Below are positions 17,951-26,945 of a stretch of DNA of 64,000 nucleotides, piece by piece; position 1 is the first letter of the stretch, and each line of letters opens with the position of its first letter. The stretch spans positions 114,687 through 178,686 of the forward strand of contig JBEHXG010000004.1 in NCBI GenBank assembly GCA_048498815.1, given 5' to 3'. This DNA comes from BOG-234 sp048498815. Its GTDB lineage: Bacteria; Acidobacteriota; Terriglobia; Bryobacterales; Bryobacteraceae. The notes under the pieces are model-generated. The model saw nothing but the letters and a program-made list of their open reading frames with translations, was not told the DNA's origin and ran no database searches. Made by a program: the position numbers and the translations under genes.

Positions 17951-20900
17951 TCAGCCGATCACAGCGAGCAGATCCTTCGATTCCACCTGCATCCCGATCT
18001 GCGCCACAAGTTGCACGACCTTACCATCGGCCGGCACGTAGACCGTGCTCTGCATTTTCATCGCTTCGATGACGAGGAGCTTATCGCCCTTCTTGACGGT
18101 ATCGCCCTGATTGACCGCTACGGCGGTGACCAGACCGGGCAATGGCGCGCCCACGTGCCCCGGCGACGACGGATCGGCCTTGGCACGCGAAGCGCCCACC
18201 GAGCGCAGACTCTTATCGCGCACATCGACTTCGCGAGGCTGCCCATTGATTTCAAAGAAGACCGTTCGCGTGCCATCGGGATGTGGCTCACTCACGGCGA
18301 GGAATTTCACCACCAGCGTCTTGCCCGGCTCGATGTCGATCGCGATCTCTTCGCCCTTCTTCATGCCATAGAAAAACTGCGGGGTGGGCAGCACATCCAC
18401 ATCGCTGTATGTTGCGCGGGCGGCGGCAAACTTCATGAAAACTTCCGGATACATCAGGTAGCTGAGCACTTCGTCGGAGCCTGGCGCACGTCCGATGATT
18501 GCTTCCACCTTCTCGCTGACAGCCGCGAAGTTGGCGGGCGGCAGATGCTGGCCGGGGCGCCCCGCGCGCGCCTTGCGCCCATTCAGTACAATGGCGCGGA
18601 CGTGTTCGGGCCATCCGCCTTCAGGCTCACCGAGCGAGCCTTCGAACATGTCCACGACGGAATGCGGAATGGCCACGTTGTGTCCCGGCTCCAGCGCGAG
18701 GAACTGCTGAATCGTCATGTCGTGGCTTACCAGGAATAAGGCCAGATCGCCCACGACTTTGCTCGATGGCGTGACCTTCACAATGTCGCCGAACGCCATG
18801 TTGACGTCGCGATACATGCGCGCAATCTCCGGCCACTTGGGTCCAAGGCCCAGCGACTCCGCCTGTTCCCGCAGGTTCGTATACTGGCCGCCCGGCATCT
18901 CGTGCAGATAAACTTCCGCGGTGCCGCCGCGAGGACTGGTATCGAACGGTTCATACCAGGTGCGCACGGTTTCCCAGTAATCGGCGTAATGATTGAGCGC
19001 GTCGAGATCGAGGCCCGTATCGCGCGGCGTGTTCTTCAGCGCGGCCACAATCGAATTGAGGTTGGGCTGGCTGGTCTGTCCGCTCAGGGAGGCGACTGCC
19101 GCATCGGCTGCGTTCACGCCGGCATCGCTGGCCTTCAGAATCGACGCCGCATTCAGACCGCTGGTGTCGTGCGTATGGAAGTGAATCGGAATACTGATTT
19201 CGTTGCGCAGGGCGCCCACCAGAACCTCCGCCGCATAAGGACGCAGGAGCCCGGCCATGTCTTTAATCGCCAGGATGTGCGCGCCCATCTTCTCCAGCTC
19301 TTTCGCCATCCGCACGTAGTAGTTGAGCGAATACTTCGAGCGCGCGGGGTCGAGAATATCGCCGGTGTAGCAGATCGCGGCTTCGCAGAGGCGGCCTGTT
19401 TCCTGTACCGCATCCATTGCGACACGCATGTTTGGAAGCCAGTTGAGCGAATCGAAGATGCGGAAGATATCCATGCCCTGGCGCGCCGATTCGAGCACGA
19501 ATTCGCGCACTACGTTGTCCGGATAAGCCGTGTAGCCAACCGCGTTCGAAGCCCGGAACAGCATCTGGAAGCAGATGTTCGGCACCGCCGCGCGCAGCTT
19601 GCGCAAACGAAGCCACGGGTCTTCGAGGAGAAAGCGCATGGATACATCGAACGTCGCGCCGCCCCACATTTCGAGGCTGAACAGATTGGGCAGCTTGTGC
19701 GAGACGAAGTTCGCGATGTTGAGCATGTCCGCGCCGCGCATGCGTGTGGCGAGCAGGGATTGATGCGCGTCGCGGAAGGTTGTGTCAGTTATGAGCAGGC
19801 CGGGCTGCGATGTCATCCACTCCGCGAATTTACGCGGGCCCATTTCGTCGAGCAGTTGCTTCGTTCCGCGTGGCGCGGGAGCCGGAATGTGCGGAGGGAT
19901 GGGCGCGGTGCGGAAATCCTTCGGCCGCGGCTTGCCCACCACCTCCGGATAACCGTTCACGATCGTCTCCCCCAGCCATGTCAGCAGACGCGTCGCACGA
20001 TCTTTGCGAGGCGTGAACGCAAACAACGCAGGTGTGCTGTCAATGAAGGAAGTTGTGACGTTGCCCGCGCGAAAGGCCGGGTTGTTCACCACGTTTTCGA
20101 GAAACGCGATATTGGTCTTCACGCCGCGTACGCGGAATTCGCGCAGCGCGCGGTCCGCGCGATTGCACGTCTGGTCGAACTCGCTCGCCCACGCGCTGAT
20201 CTTGACGAGCAGCGAATCGTAATAGGGAGTAATGGTGGCCCCGCTGTATGCTGAACCGCCGTCGAGACGCACGCCGAAGCCGGCGGGCGAACGATACGTT
20301 TGCAGGCGGCCATAATCCGGCGTGAAGTTGTTCGTCGGATCCTCCGTCGTGACGCGGCACTGCAGCGCATAGCCGTAAAGCGGAATGTCTTTCTGTTTCG
20401 GCATGCCGGTCGGCTTTTCGTGAAGCGCGTGACCCTGTGCAACCAGGATCTGGCAACGAACCAGGTCGATGCCGGTCACAAGCTCGGTAACCGTGTGTTC
20501 CACCTGAATGCGCGGATTCACTTCAATGAAGAAGAACTCGCCGGTTTCCGCGTCCACCAGAAACTCTACCGTGCCGGCGTTGTAGTAGCCGGCTTCGCGC
20601 GCCAGTTTCAGCGCGGCATCCGCCACGGCGTCGCGAACCCGCTGCGGCAGACCTACCGCCGGCGCCACTTCTACCACCTTTTGGTGACGGCGCTGCACCG
20701 AACAATCCCGCTCATACAGGTGCACGATATTGCCGTGCCGGTCGCCCATGATCTGTACTTCAATGTGTTTGGCGCGCCGGATGTAGCGCTCCAGAAAAAC
20801 GGCGCCGTTGCCGAATGCTGCCGCCGCTTCCCGAGTGGCTTCTTCCAGTTTGCCCGCGAATTCCTCGCGCGAATTCACGACACGCATGCCGCGTCCGCCG

Positions 20901-21364
20901 CCGCCAAATGCGGCTTTGATGATCAGGGGAAAGCCGATTTGGTCTACGTCGGCGGGATTGTCGCTGCCGGGAACGACAGGGACGCCGGCGCGCTGAGCGA
21001 GCTTGCGCGCCGCGGTCTTGTCGCCCAGCATTTCCAGCAGTTCCGCGCTCGGGCCTACGAACGTGATTCCGGCGCGTTCGCAGGCGCGTGGCAGATCGGG
21101 ATTTTCCGAAAGGAATCCGTAGCCGGGGTGGATGAGATCCACGCCCTTCTCTTTCGCGAGTGCAACGATGCCTTCGACATCCAGATAGGCCTGAACGGGG
21201 CCCAGGCCTTCACCGATCTGATACGCTTCATCAGCCTTGAAACGATGTAGACCGAGGCGGTCTTCTTTGCTGTAAACGGCAACCGTGCGCAGGCCGAGTT
21301 CTGTGGCTGCGCGCATGATGCGGATCGCGATTTCGCCACGATTGAGGGCGAGAAGTTTCGTCAT
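17951..21364 (-). CDS. pyc: Pyruvate carboxylase
   Basis: A single-chain 1137-residue biotin enzyme converting pyruvate, bicarbonate and ATP to oxaloacetate (anaplerosis). Domain order: biotin carboxylase (start LALNRGEIAIRIMRA, ATP-grasp loop KAAFGGGGRGMRV, to ~455), carboxyltransferase from ~525 (DTTFRDAHQSLLATRMR, with KDMAGLLRP and HFHTHDTSG), a central linker domain, and a C-terminal biotin carrier with EAMKM, where K1103 carries biotin. Length matches the usual ~1150. The gene ends one base from the TIGR03435 gene and starts about 60 bases from the metallothionein stop on the same strand. Confidence 0.98.
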   Translation of the reverse strand: MTKLLALNRGEIAIRIMRAATELGLRTVAVYSKEDRLGLHRFKADEAYQIGEGLGPVQAYLDVEGIVALAKEKGVDLIHPGYGFLSENPDLPRACERAGITFVGPSAELLEMLGDKTAARKLAQRAGVPVVPGSDNPADVDQIGFPLIIKAAFGGGGRGMRVVNSREEFAGKLEEATREAAAAFGNGAVFLERYIRRAKHIEVQIMGDRHGNIVHLYERDCSVQRRHQKVVEVAPAVGLPQRVRDAVADAALKLAREAGYYNAGTVEFLVDAETGEFFFIEVNPRIQVEHTVTELVTGIDLVRCQILVAQGHALHEKPTGMPKQKDIPLYGYALQCRVTTEDPTNNFTPDYGRLQTYRSPAGFGVRLDGGSAYSGATITPYYDSLLVKISAWASEFDQTCNRADRALREFRVRGVKTNIAFLENVVNNPAFRAGNVTTSFIDSTPALFAFTPRKDRATRLLTWLGETIVNGYPEVVGKPRPKDFRTAPIPPHIPAPAPRGTKQLLDEMGPRKFAEWMTSQPGLLITDTTFRDAHQSLLATRMRGADMLNIANFVSHKLPNLFSLEMWGGATFDVSMRFLLEDPWLRLRKLRAAVPNICFQMLFRASNAVGYTAYPDNVVREFVLESARQGMDIFRIFDSLNWLPNMRVAMDAVQETGRLCEAAICYTGDILDPARSKYSLNYYVRMAKELEKMGAHILAIKDMAGLLRPYAAEVLVGALRNEISIPIHFHTHDTSGLNAASILKASDAGVNAADAAVASLSGQTSQPNLNSIVAALKNTPRDTGLDLDALNHYADYWETVRTWYEPFDTSPRGGTAEVYLHEMPGGQYTNLREQAESLGLGPKWPEIARMYRDVNMAFGDIVKVTPSSKVVGDLALFLVSHDMTIQQFLALEPGHNVAIPHSVVDMFEGSLGEPEGGWPEHVRAIVLNGRKARAGRPGQHLPPANFAAVSEKVEAIIGRAPGSDEVLSYLMYPEVFMKFAAARATYSDVDVLPTPQFFYGMKKGEEIAIDIEPGKTLVVKFLAVSEPHPDGTRTVFFEINGQPREVDVRDKSLRSVGASRAKADPSSPGHVGAPLPGLVTAVAVNQGDTVKKGDKLLVIEAMKMQSTVYVPADGKVVQLVAQIGMQVESKDLLAVIG

Positions 21365-21426
21365 CCCTTACAGGATTTCATACGCGCATTTATGCGCATG
21401 GCGCTTAACCGGGGCCAGAGCCGCGA

Positions 21427-21573
21427 TCAGAGCGGACGGCAACCGGGGTGGTCGCACTCGCAGGCGATTTCCGTCATGTCGCCTGCGTCCTCACAGTACT
21501 GACTGCAGTATTTCTTGTCCGTCACCTGGCATCGGCAGGCGGGATGAGCGCACTTCTTCGTTTCAGTTGCCAT
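21427..21573 (-). CDS. Bacterial metallothionein
   Basis: A 48-residue protein starting at ATG 21573, with nine cysteines and several histidines in the prokaryotic metallothionein pattern: KCAHPACRCQVTDKKYCSQY, C, then ACECDHPGC. This cluster binds zinc, cadmium or copper ions in the cytoplasm. A longer in-frame extension upstream to 21861 runs across the dehydrogenase gene on the other strand and is not supported. The start lies 63 bases from the divergent PQQ dehydrogenase ATG, so both may share a regulatory region. Confidence 0.9.
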   Translation of the reverse strand: MATETKKCAHPACRCQVTDKKYCSQYCEDAGDMTEIACECDHPGCRPL

Positions 21574-21636
21574 TTGGATGAAAACCTCGCGCGAGTCATT
21601 GCACGTTGGTCGCCAGGAGCGTGCTACAAGAACTTC

Positions 21637-23529
21637 ATGCGCGTTTGCTGGAGGGCAGGAATTCTTTTGCTGGCGGTGATGCTGGCGTCGTGCGGTAAAA
21701 AGGAGGCGGCGCAGTCGGCCGCCGATTCCGAATGGCCCGCTTACGGACGTGACCCCGGCGGCGCACGCTATTCGCCGCTGGCTTCGATCAATCGCGAAAA
21801 TGTTGCGAAGCTCGAAGTCGCGTGGACGTATCACACCGGCGACGCTTATCAGCCCGAACATGGCCGCCCCACCGCCTTCGAAGCTACGCCGCTCTATGTG
21901 GATGGGACGCTCTATCTCTCCACGCCGCTCGGCCAGCTGATTGCGCTTGATCCGGTGTCAGGAAAGAAGCGCTGGACGTTCGACGCCAAAGTGCCGCGCG
22001 ATCGCGGTTATGGCGATTTCGCGAATCGCGGGGTGTCGCTGTGGTCAACCGGGGCAGGGGAGTTGCGGGTATTCATCGCCACGGTGGATGCGCGGCTGAT
22101 TTCGCTCGATGCGGAATCGGGTAAGCCAGTCGCATCGTTTGGTGAAGGCGGCCAGGTCGATTTGCGCGTGGGGCTGCGCATTCCGCCTCGAAATTTTTCC
22201 GCCTATGAAGAGACGTCTCCTCCGGCTATCGTGAACGGCGTTGTGATTGTGGGCTCGGGTGTTGCGGACAATGCCGCAACCGATCAGCCGAGCGGCGAAG
22301 TGCGCGGCTTCGACGCCGTCACAGGCAAGCTGAAATGGACCTGGGATCCCATACCGCAGCTGCCGAAGATCGGTGCAGCCAATGCATGGAGCGTGATCGC
22401 CGCCGATGAAAAGCTGGGCCTGGTGTTTGTTCCGACCGGCAGCGCCAGTCCCGATTACTATGGCGGCGAGCGCCTGGGCGATAACCAGTTTGCCAATTCG
22501 CTTGTGGCGCTGAACGCCACAACCGGCGAGCGGGTCTGGCACTTCCAGACCGTGCATCACGATCTGTGGGATTACGATGTTGCATCGCCTCCGATGTTGT
22601 TTGATGTGAAGCGCGGCGGCGCGATGATCCCCGCGGTCGGGGTCGGCTCGAAATCCGGCAACTACTTCGTGCTGGAGCGCGCCACGGGAAAGCCGGTCTT
22701 CGACGTGGAAGAGCGCGCCGTTCCGCAATCCGATGTTGCGGGCGAGAAGTCCTCTGCCACGCAGCCGTTTCCGGTTGCGCCGAAGGGACTCGCGCCGCAG
22801 GGCGCCGGCGTGCCGTGGGGCGCCACCGATGCGGACAGTGCATTCTGCGCGCAGGAGATCGGCAAACTGCGCAACGAAGGCGTTTATACGCCGCCGAGCG
22901 TGGGCGGGTCTTATATCGTGCCGGGTAACGTGGGCGGCATGGCGTGGGGCGGATCGGCGTACGATCCTGCGCATCGTCTGCTGCTGATTCCCACGAACAA
23001 TATTCCGGCTGAAGTGAAGCTGGTTCCGCGCGCGCAGATCGATAAGGAACGCGAGACGGAAGGCCGAATGATGAACGGCGACTGGGAACTGGCCGATCAG
23101 CGCGGCACGCCCTATGGCGTTGCGCGTCGCCTGCTGCGTGCGCCGAGCGGGTTGCCCTGTGTCGCGCCGCCCTGGGGTGTGCTCAACGCGGTGGATGCCG
23201 ATACGGGCGCGGTCAAGTGGACCACGCCGACGGGTTCATTCAGGTATGGCAAGACTCCACCGGGTTCGGTTGCGCTGGGCGGTCCGATCGCTACGGCAGG
23301 CGGGCTGGTATTCATGGCCGGCGTGCTCGATTCCGCGATCTACGCTTACGACGTTGAGACCGGAAAGCAGCTATGGCGCGGCGAACTTCCCACCAGCGCG
23401 CGTGCGACTCCCATGACGTACCGCGGTCCGGATGGCGTGCAGTATCTGGTGATCGCGGCCGGCGGACACGGCGTTCCCGGCATGGGTCCGCTGAGTGATT
23501 CACTGGTGGCGTTCCGGCTCGGCAAGTAG
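21637..23529 (+). CDS. PQQ-dependent dehydrogenase, lipoprotein
   Basis: ATG 21637 gives a lipoprotein signal MRVCWRAGILLLAVMLASC with the acylated cysteine at residue 19 (LASC), so I prefer it to upstream in-frame starts; the protein has 630 residues. The rest is an eight-bladed quinoprotein propeller: WPAYGRDPGGARYSPL, WTYHTGD, LIALDPVSGKKRWTFD, FQTVHHDLWDYDVASPP and GGPIATAGGLVFMAG, like the soluble part of membrane glucose dehydrogenase and related acidobacterial enzymes. It would oxidise a sugar or alcohol in the periplasm and pass electrons to quinone or cytochrome. The substrate is not readable from sequence. No PQQ biosynthesis gene is in the window. Confidence 0.9.
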   Translation: MRVCWRAGILLLAVMLASCGKKEAAQSAADSEWPAYGRDPGGARYSPLASINRENVAKLEVAWTYHTGDAYQPEHGRPTAFEATPLYVDGTLYLSTPLGQLIALDPVSGKKRWTFDAKVPRDRGYGDFANRGVSLWSTGAGELRVFIATVDARLISLDAESGKPVASFGEGGQVDLRVGLRIPPRNFSAYEETSPPAIVNGVVIVGSGVADNAATDQPSGEVRGFDAVTGKLKWTWDPIPQLPKIGAANAWSVIAADEKLGLVFVPTGSASPDYYGGERLGDNQFANSLVALNATTGERVWHFQTVHHDLWDYDVASPPMLFDVKRGGAMIPAVGVGSKSGNYFVLERATGKPVFDVEERAVPQSDVAGEKSSATQPFPVAPKGLAPQGAGVPWGATDADSAFCAQEIGKLRNEGVYTPPSVGGSYIVPGNVGGMAWGGSAYDPAHRLLLIPTNNIPAEVKLVPRAQIDKERETEGRMMNGDWELADQRGTPYGVARRLLRAPSGLPCVAPPWGVLNAVDADTGAVKWTTPTGSFRYGKTPPGSVALGGPIATAGGLVFMAGVLDSAIYAYDVETGKQLWRGELPTSARATPMTYRGPDGVQYLVIAAGGHGVPGMGPLSDSLVAFRLGK

Positions 23530-23538
23530 CGGGTCGTC

Positions 23539-26118
23539 TCAATTGTCGGTGGGCAGTTCCTGCACGTGGTCGATGATGACGACAGGCGCGATTACTTTGC
23601 GCGATTCCAGTTTCAGGCCAAGCTGCGAACTGATCGCGTCATACAGCGAGATCGCTCCGTTCGGATCGGAGCCCGCGGCCGCCGCGGCTTCGGCCGTGCG
23701 ACGCGGACTGAACTGGATGGTGAAATCCCACGCGCCGGAAATGCCGGTATCGTCCGCGACTGGTGGATAGGCTTCGAGGTAATCTCCTGCGACGTTGCGA
23801 AGCTGCGCGGCGAAGTCGGCAACAGTCATGTTGCGGCACGTAACCAGGCGCGAGGCGGCGGGGTTATTGATGCGCGGATCTTTACCATCAGTTCCGGGTC
23901 CCGGCCCCTCCTTGCAGCCAGGACGTTCGGCACGACTCGGCGGCCTTAGTTTCGGTTTAGATGCGGCGAGCACGTAACCGGAAACCGGACGGTCCTCGTT
24001 GTGCGTGATGAGTTTGAAGCGGTCTTCGAGCAGGGCGCCGATCATGGCCCGCATGGAATCGATGTCGGTGCCGTTCCATACTGCGGGGCCGTTCGCCATA
24101 TCGGAGGACGGGGCTTTCGCGATGATCTCGAATCTGGTCTCGTCGATCGACTTTGGTCCGCCGATGATGCGGGCGGGGTTGAGGTTCCAGGCTTCCACCA
24201 TCAGCTCGCGGATGGTCATATCGACCTGAATGCGCCCGCCGGGCGAGATGCGGACGGATGAACCGTGGATTCCGTCGTTCGGATCTTCGGGTTTGATGTC
24301 GGCGACGGCAAATTCGAGGCGCTCCGGAGGCAGCTTCGCGCTGACGCCGGGTGGATTGGGCGTGGGTGTTTCGCTCGCGTGTTCCACGGTGACGCCGGGG
24401 ACGGGCATTGTAGAGGCTGTCAGCTTAAGGCCCAGTTGCTTTTCGAAAGCGTCAAAGATCGTGACTGTTGCGCCCGCTCCGGCGGGTGCGCCCTGGATGC
24501 GGATGGACCAACTTACATCGAAGGTCCACGCGCCGAGAAGGCCGGTGCGATCCACGATGGGTTTGTTGAAGAAGTAACTTGCTGTACCGGGTAATTTCGG
24601 AAGTTGCTGTGCGAGCGCGGCCATTGTTACGTTGTTGCAATGAAACGCTGTGACTTCGCCATTTCGATTTGGTGGCAGCGCGTTGCCGGGGCCCACGGTT
24701 GTCGGGCTTCCCGTCACAGGTTTGATGGCGCAGCCTGCTTCACCGATGCCGTTCGAAGCGCGGAGCTTCGGGCTTTTTCCGGCTGTGATAGCGAACGCGG
24801 GAATGTCCTTCGTGCCGGTGTGGGTCTGAAGATTGAAGCGCTCTTTGAGCAAAGATCGCAGCATCTCCTGGAGGGTTTCTTTGGTGGAGTTAGCGGGCGC
24901 CGTCGCGATAACGTCGAACCGATCTTTCTCCATCCATGCCGCTCCTCCCGATACCTGCATTGAATCGACGCCCCACGCTGTGGCCACAAGATCGACCATG
25001 GTCGCGTTGCGAAGTTCGTAGCGCCCGTGGCTGAAGGAGGAGCGCATGCTTTGGATGAATTCCGGCGAACGTGCGTGTACGTCCGCGATGCCGAAGGTCG
25101 GGGCTGGTTCTCTCGGCGCCGGCATTGGCTCCTGCACCGCGTGCGGTACGAATGCCGCGGCGACAGCCGGGAGTTTAGCCACGGCGCGATCGGCGGTAAA
25201 TGCTCCTGCTGCGAATACAATCGCGGAGCCGCCCAGTGCGATCGTGGCTAAACCCGCGCGCGTCATTCCTCGCGAAAAGGTGCGGCCGTCTTCGAACAGG
25301 AACTCGATGCGCCGTACGATTTGCGACGGAGCCGCCATCGTTAGTGCATGATGGCGCAGTCGCCCGCGTGATCCACCGGTTGCGGTCGCCATGTCGATCA
25401 GAATCGAAACATAGCTGTCGCGATCACCCAGAACGGCGACCGCCGCTTCGTCGCATGCCTGCTCCGCGAGAAGGGCGGCGCGGCGTTCCAGAAACCATGC
25501 GAGCGGATGGAACCAGAAGATGCAGCGATTGATCTGGGCGATCGCGGAAGTCAGACCATCGCGCCTGCGAACGTGTGCGCTTTCGTGCCCGAGTACTGCC
25601 GCGAGTTTTTCCGGAGCCCACTCGCGCCAATCGTTCGGGAGAAGAATCACCGGACGCAATAAGCCAGCGGTGACGGGAACGGTGATTTGTGCAGACTCCC
25701 GAAACCCGCTTACAGGGCGGCTCTTGGCGATCAGTCGCATCGCAAGGAACGCCCCCATCAGGAAACGTACGAGGAGCGCAAGTGCGATGGCGACATATAC
25801 ATCAAACGCAACGGCCGCCCAGTCGGTTGGCGGCGCCGGGGTCGTATAGTGTGGCAAAGGCGCGGAAGTTTCTGGAACAGGGAATGTCTCGGGCTGCAGT
25901 GATGCCGCGGGCGTTATCGTCCGTAACGGCTTTTCCGGCAATCGAAATGACACGCGCGGAAGAACCTGACCGAAAGCCAGCAAAGCGAGCATTCCGCAAA
26001 TCACAGTGGTTGAGAGCGCATGACGCCACGCGGCGCTGCGCCGGATTCCCGCAATTTCGGCGATCAATCCCAGAGCCAGCGCACGGAGCGACACATCGGC
26101 CAGATGAAGCAGCATCAC
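23539..26118 (-). CDS. BlaR1-type M56 peptidase fused to two TIGR03435 domains
   Basis: An 859-residue membrane protein. Residues 1-320 form an M56/BlaR1-like integral zinc peptidase: several hydrophobic helices, the zinc motif HESAH (178-182) in VLGHESAHVRRRDGL, and the third-ligand region FLERRAALLAEQACDEAAV. A membrane helix near 290-310 (AGLATIALGGSAIVFAAGAF) is followed by two exported TIGR03435 domains (~345-575 and ~605-859), each with an LxxMVEAWN/LVATAWGV-type block, an RFNLQTHT/RFKLITHN block and a LGLKL(T/E)S ending. BlaR1 proteins normally carry a penicillin-binding sensor outside; here TIGR03435 domains replace it. Start overlaps the upstream repressor by 4 bases. Confidence 0.93.
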   Translation of the reverse strand: MMLLHLADVSLRALALGLIAEIAGIRRSAAWRHALSTTVICGMLALLAFGQVLPRVSFRLPEKPLRTITPAASLQPETFPVPETSAPLPHYTTPAPPTDWAAVAFDVYVAIALALLVRFLMGAFLAMRLIAKSRPVSGFRESAQITVPVTAGLLRPVILLPNDWREWAPEKLAAVLGHESAHVRRRDGLTSAIAQINRCIFWFHPLAWFLERRAALLAEQACDEAAVAVLGDRDSYVSILIDMATATGGSRGRLRHHALTMAAPSQIVRRIEFLFEDGRTFSRGMTRAGLATIALGGSAIVFAAGAFTADRAVAKLPAVAAAFVPHAVQEPMPAPREPAPTFGIADVHARSPEFIQSMRSSFSHGRYELRNATMVDLVATAWGVDSMQVSGGAAWMEKDRFDVIATAPANSTKETLQEMLRSLLKERFNLQTHTGTKDIPAFAITAGKSPKLRASNGIGEAGCAIKPVTGSPTTVGPGNALPPNRNGEVTAFHCNNVTMAALAQQLPKLPGTASYFFNKPIVDRTGLLGAWTFDVSWSIRIQGAPAGAGATVTIFDAFEKQLGLKLTASTMPVPGVTVEHASETPTPNPPGVSAKLPPERLEFAVADIKPEDPNDGIHGSSVRISPGGRIQVDMTIRELMVEAWNLNPARIIGGPKSIDETRFEIIAKAPSSDMANGPAVWNGTDIDSMRAMIGALLEDRFKLITHNEDRPVSGYVLAASKPKLRPPSRAERPGCKEGPGPGTDGKDPRINNPAASRLVTCRNMTVADFAAQLRNVAGDYLEAYPPVADDTGISGAWDFTIQFSPRRTAEAAAAAGSDPNGAISLYDAISSQLGLKLESRKVIAPVVIIDHVQELPTDN

Positions 26119-26492
26119 TTCTCCTTCGTTAGCCGACGCCCGAGCTTTTGCGCGAGCCGCTGCAGTTCAGCACGATCTACGGCTTTGTCTTCCACCATGC
26201 CCACCAGCAGTTGCTCCAGCGATCCATCGCAGAAACGATCGAGGATTTGCCGCACCGCGCGCACCGCGACATTGCGCGGCTTCTCAACACCCGAATAAAC
26301 GAACGCTTTGCCTTCCGTTCGGTGAACGACGTAGCCCTTCTTCTCGAGTCGCAGCAACATCGTCCTGACACTGGAATCCTTCAGTGTGTGATGCGGGGCA
26401 AGCGCCGTCCTGATCTGCTCCGCGGTGCCCGAACCCTGCGCCCAAAGAATTTCCATCAGCCGGTGCTCCAGTTCGCTCAGGTCTTTTCGCAT
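26115..26492 (-). CDS. BlaI/MecI family transcriptional repressor
   Basis: A 125-residue winged-helix repressor: LSELEHRLMEILWAQGSGTAEQIRTAL, then the recognition helix in LKDSSVRTMLLRLEKKGYV and HRTEGKAFVYSGV, with a C-terminal dimerisation region (RFCDGSLEQLLVGMVED). In Bla/Mec systems the M56 peptidase triggers cleavage of the repressor. It precedes and overlaps the M56 gene (ATGA-type, 4 bases), so the two form a signalling pair. No beta-lactamase is adjacent, so the regulated genes are unknown apart from likely autoregulation. Confidence 0.95.
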   Translation of the reverse strand: MRKDLSELEHRLMEILWAQGSGTAEQIRTALAPHHTLKDSSVRTMLLRLEKKGYVVHRTEGKAFVYSGVEKPRNVAVRAVRQILDRFCDGSLEQLLVGMVEDKAVDRAELQRLAQKLGRRLTKEK

Positions 26493-26499
26493 CTCCTGC

Positions 26500-26519
26500 T
26501 ACATCATGTCGCAGGTGTA
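26500..26519. promoter_or_regulatory. Possible BlaI-type operator
   Basis: Between the divergent repressor and thioesterase starts lies an imperfect dyad with TACA (26500-26503) and TGTA (26516-26519) ends; the half-sites TACATC and TACACC agree at five of six positions. BlaI/MecI operators have TACA...TGTA dyads. The site is eight bases before the repressor start codon. Confidence 0.4.
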
Positions 26520-26549
26520 TTCGCGTGTCAAGAGGTGTTTTGATGGATC

Positions 26550-26945
26550 ATGGCCTTTCGCTGGAATACGCGCATTCTCTTCATCGATACCGACGCCAGT
26601 ACGCGCATCCACTACACCGCGATGTTTCGTTACTTCGAGGTGGCTGAACTGGAGATGTTTCGCGAGGCCGGTGTACTGCACAAGCACGCCGGCGTAGCGT
26701 TTCCGCGCGTGCATGTGGAGTGCGATTACAGCGGGGCGATGTTCTTTGACGATCCGATTTCGATTGACGTGAGCGTCGCAAAACTGGGAGGATCGTCGAT
26801 TCACCTCGCGTTTCGTGTTCTCAAAAAGGAAAACGAAGTCGCGAAGGGACGTGTGGTGATTGCCTGTCTGGACCGTGCGAGTCAGCGCGCCGTGCCGATT
26901 CCCGATTCCGTTCGCGAGAGGCTAACCCCTTACGTTACGGGTTGA
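26550..26945 (+). CDS. Hotdog-fold acyl-CoA thioesterase (4HBT/YbgC-like)
   Basis: A 131-residue single hotdog domain. The N-terminal FIDTDASTRIHYTAMFRYFE carries the catalytic Asp and Tyr pattern of 4-hydroxybenzoyl-CoA thioesterase/YbgC enzymes (DTDxxxxxHY). The rest (CDYSGAMFFDDPISIDVSV, IHLAFRVLKKENEVAKG) fits the beta-sheet core. It would hydrolyse an acyl-CoA thioester; the substrate is unknown. It diverges from the BlaI-like gene, and its last 11 bases overlap the 3' end of trmD. Confidence 0.9.
   Translation: MAFRWNTRILFIDTDASTRIHYTAMFRYFEVAELEMFREAGVLHKHAGVAFPRVHVECDYSGAMFFDDPISIDVSVAKLGGSSIHLAFRVLKKENEVAKGRVVIACLDRASQRAVPIPDSVRERLTPYVTG

Noticed and set aside
18902..20254. 450-residue open frame antisense to pyruvate carboxylase
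   Set aside because: It mirrors a strongly conserved gene in high-GC DNA, has no recognisable domain and is rich in Arg/His as expected for an antisense frame.
21448..21636. N-terminal extension of the PQQ dehydrogenase
   Set aside because: It would run through the metallothionein gene and bury the lipoprotein signal at residue 64; ATG 21637 gives a standard lipobox.
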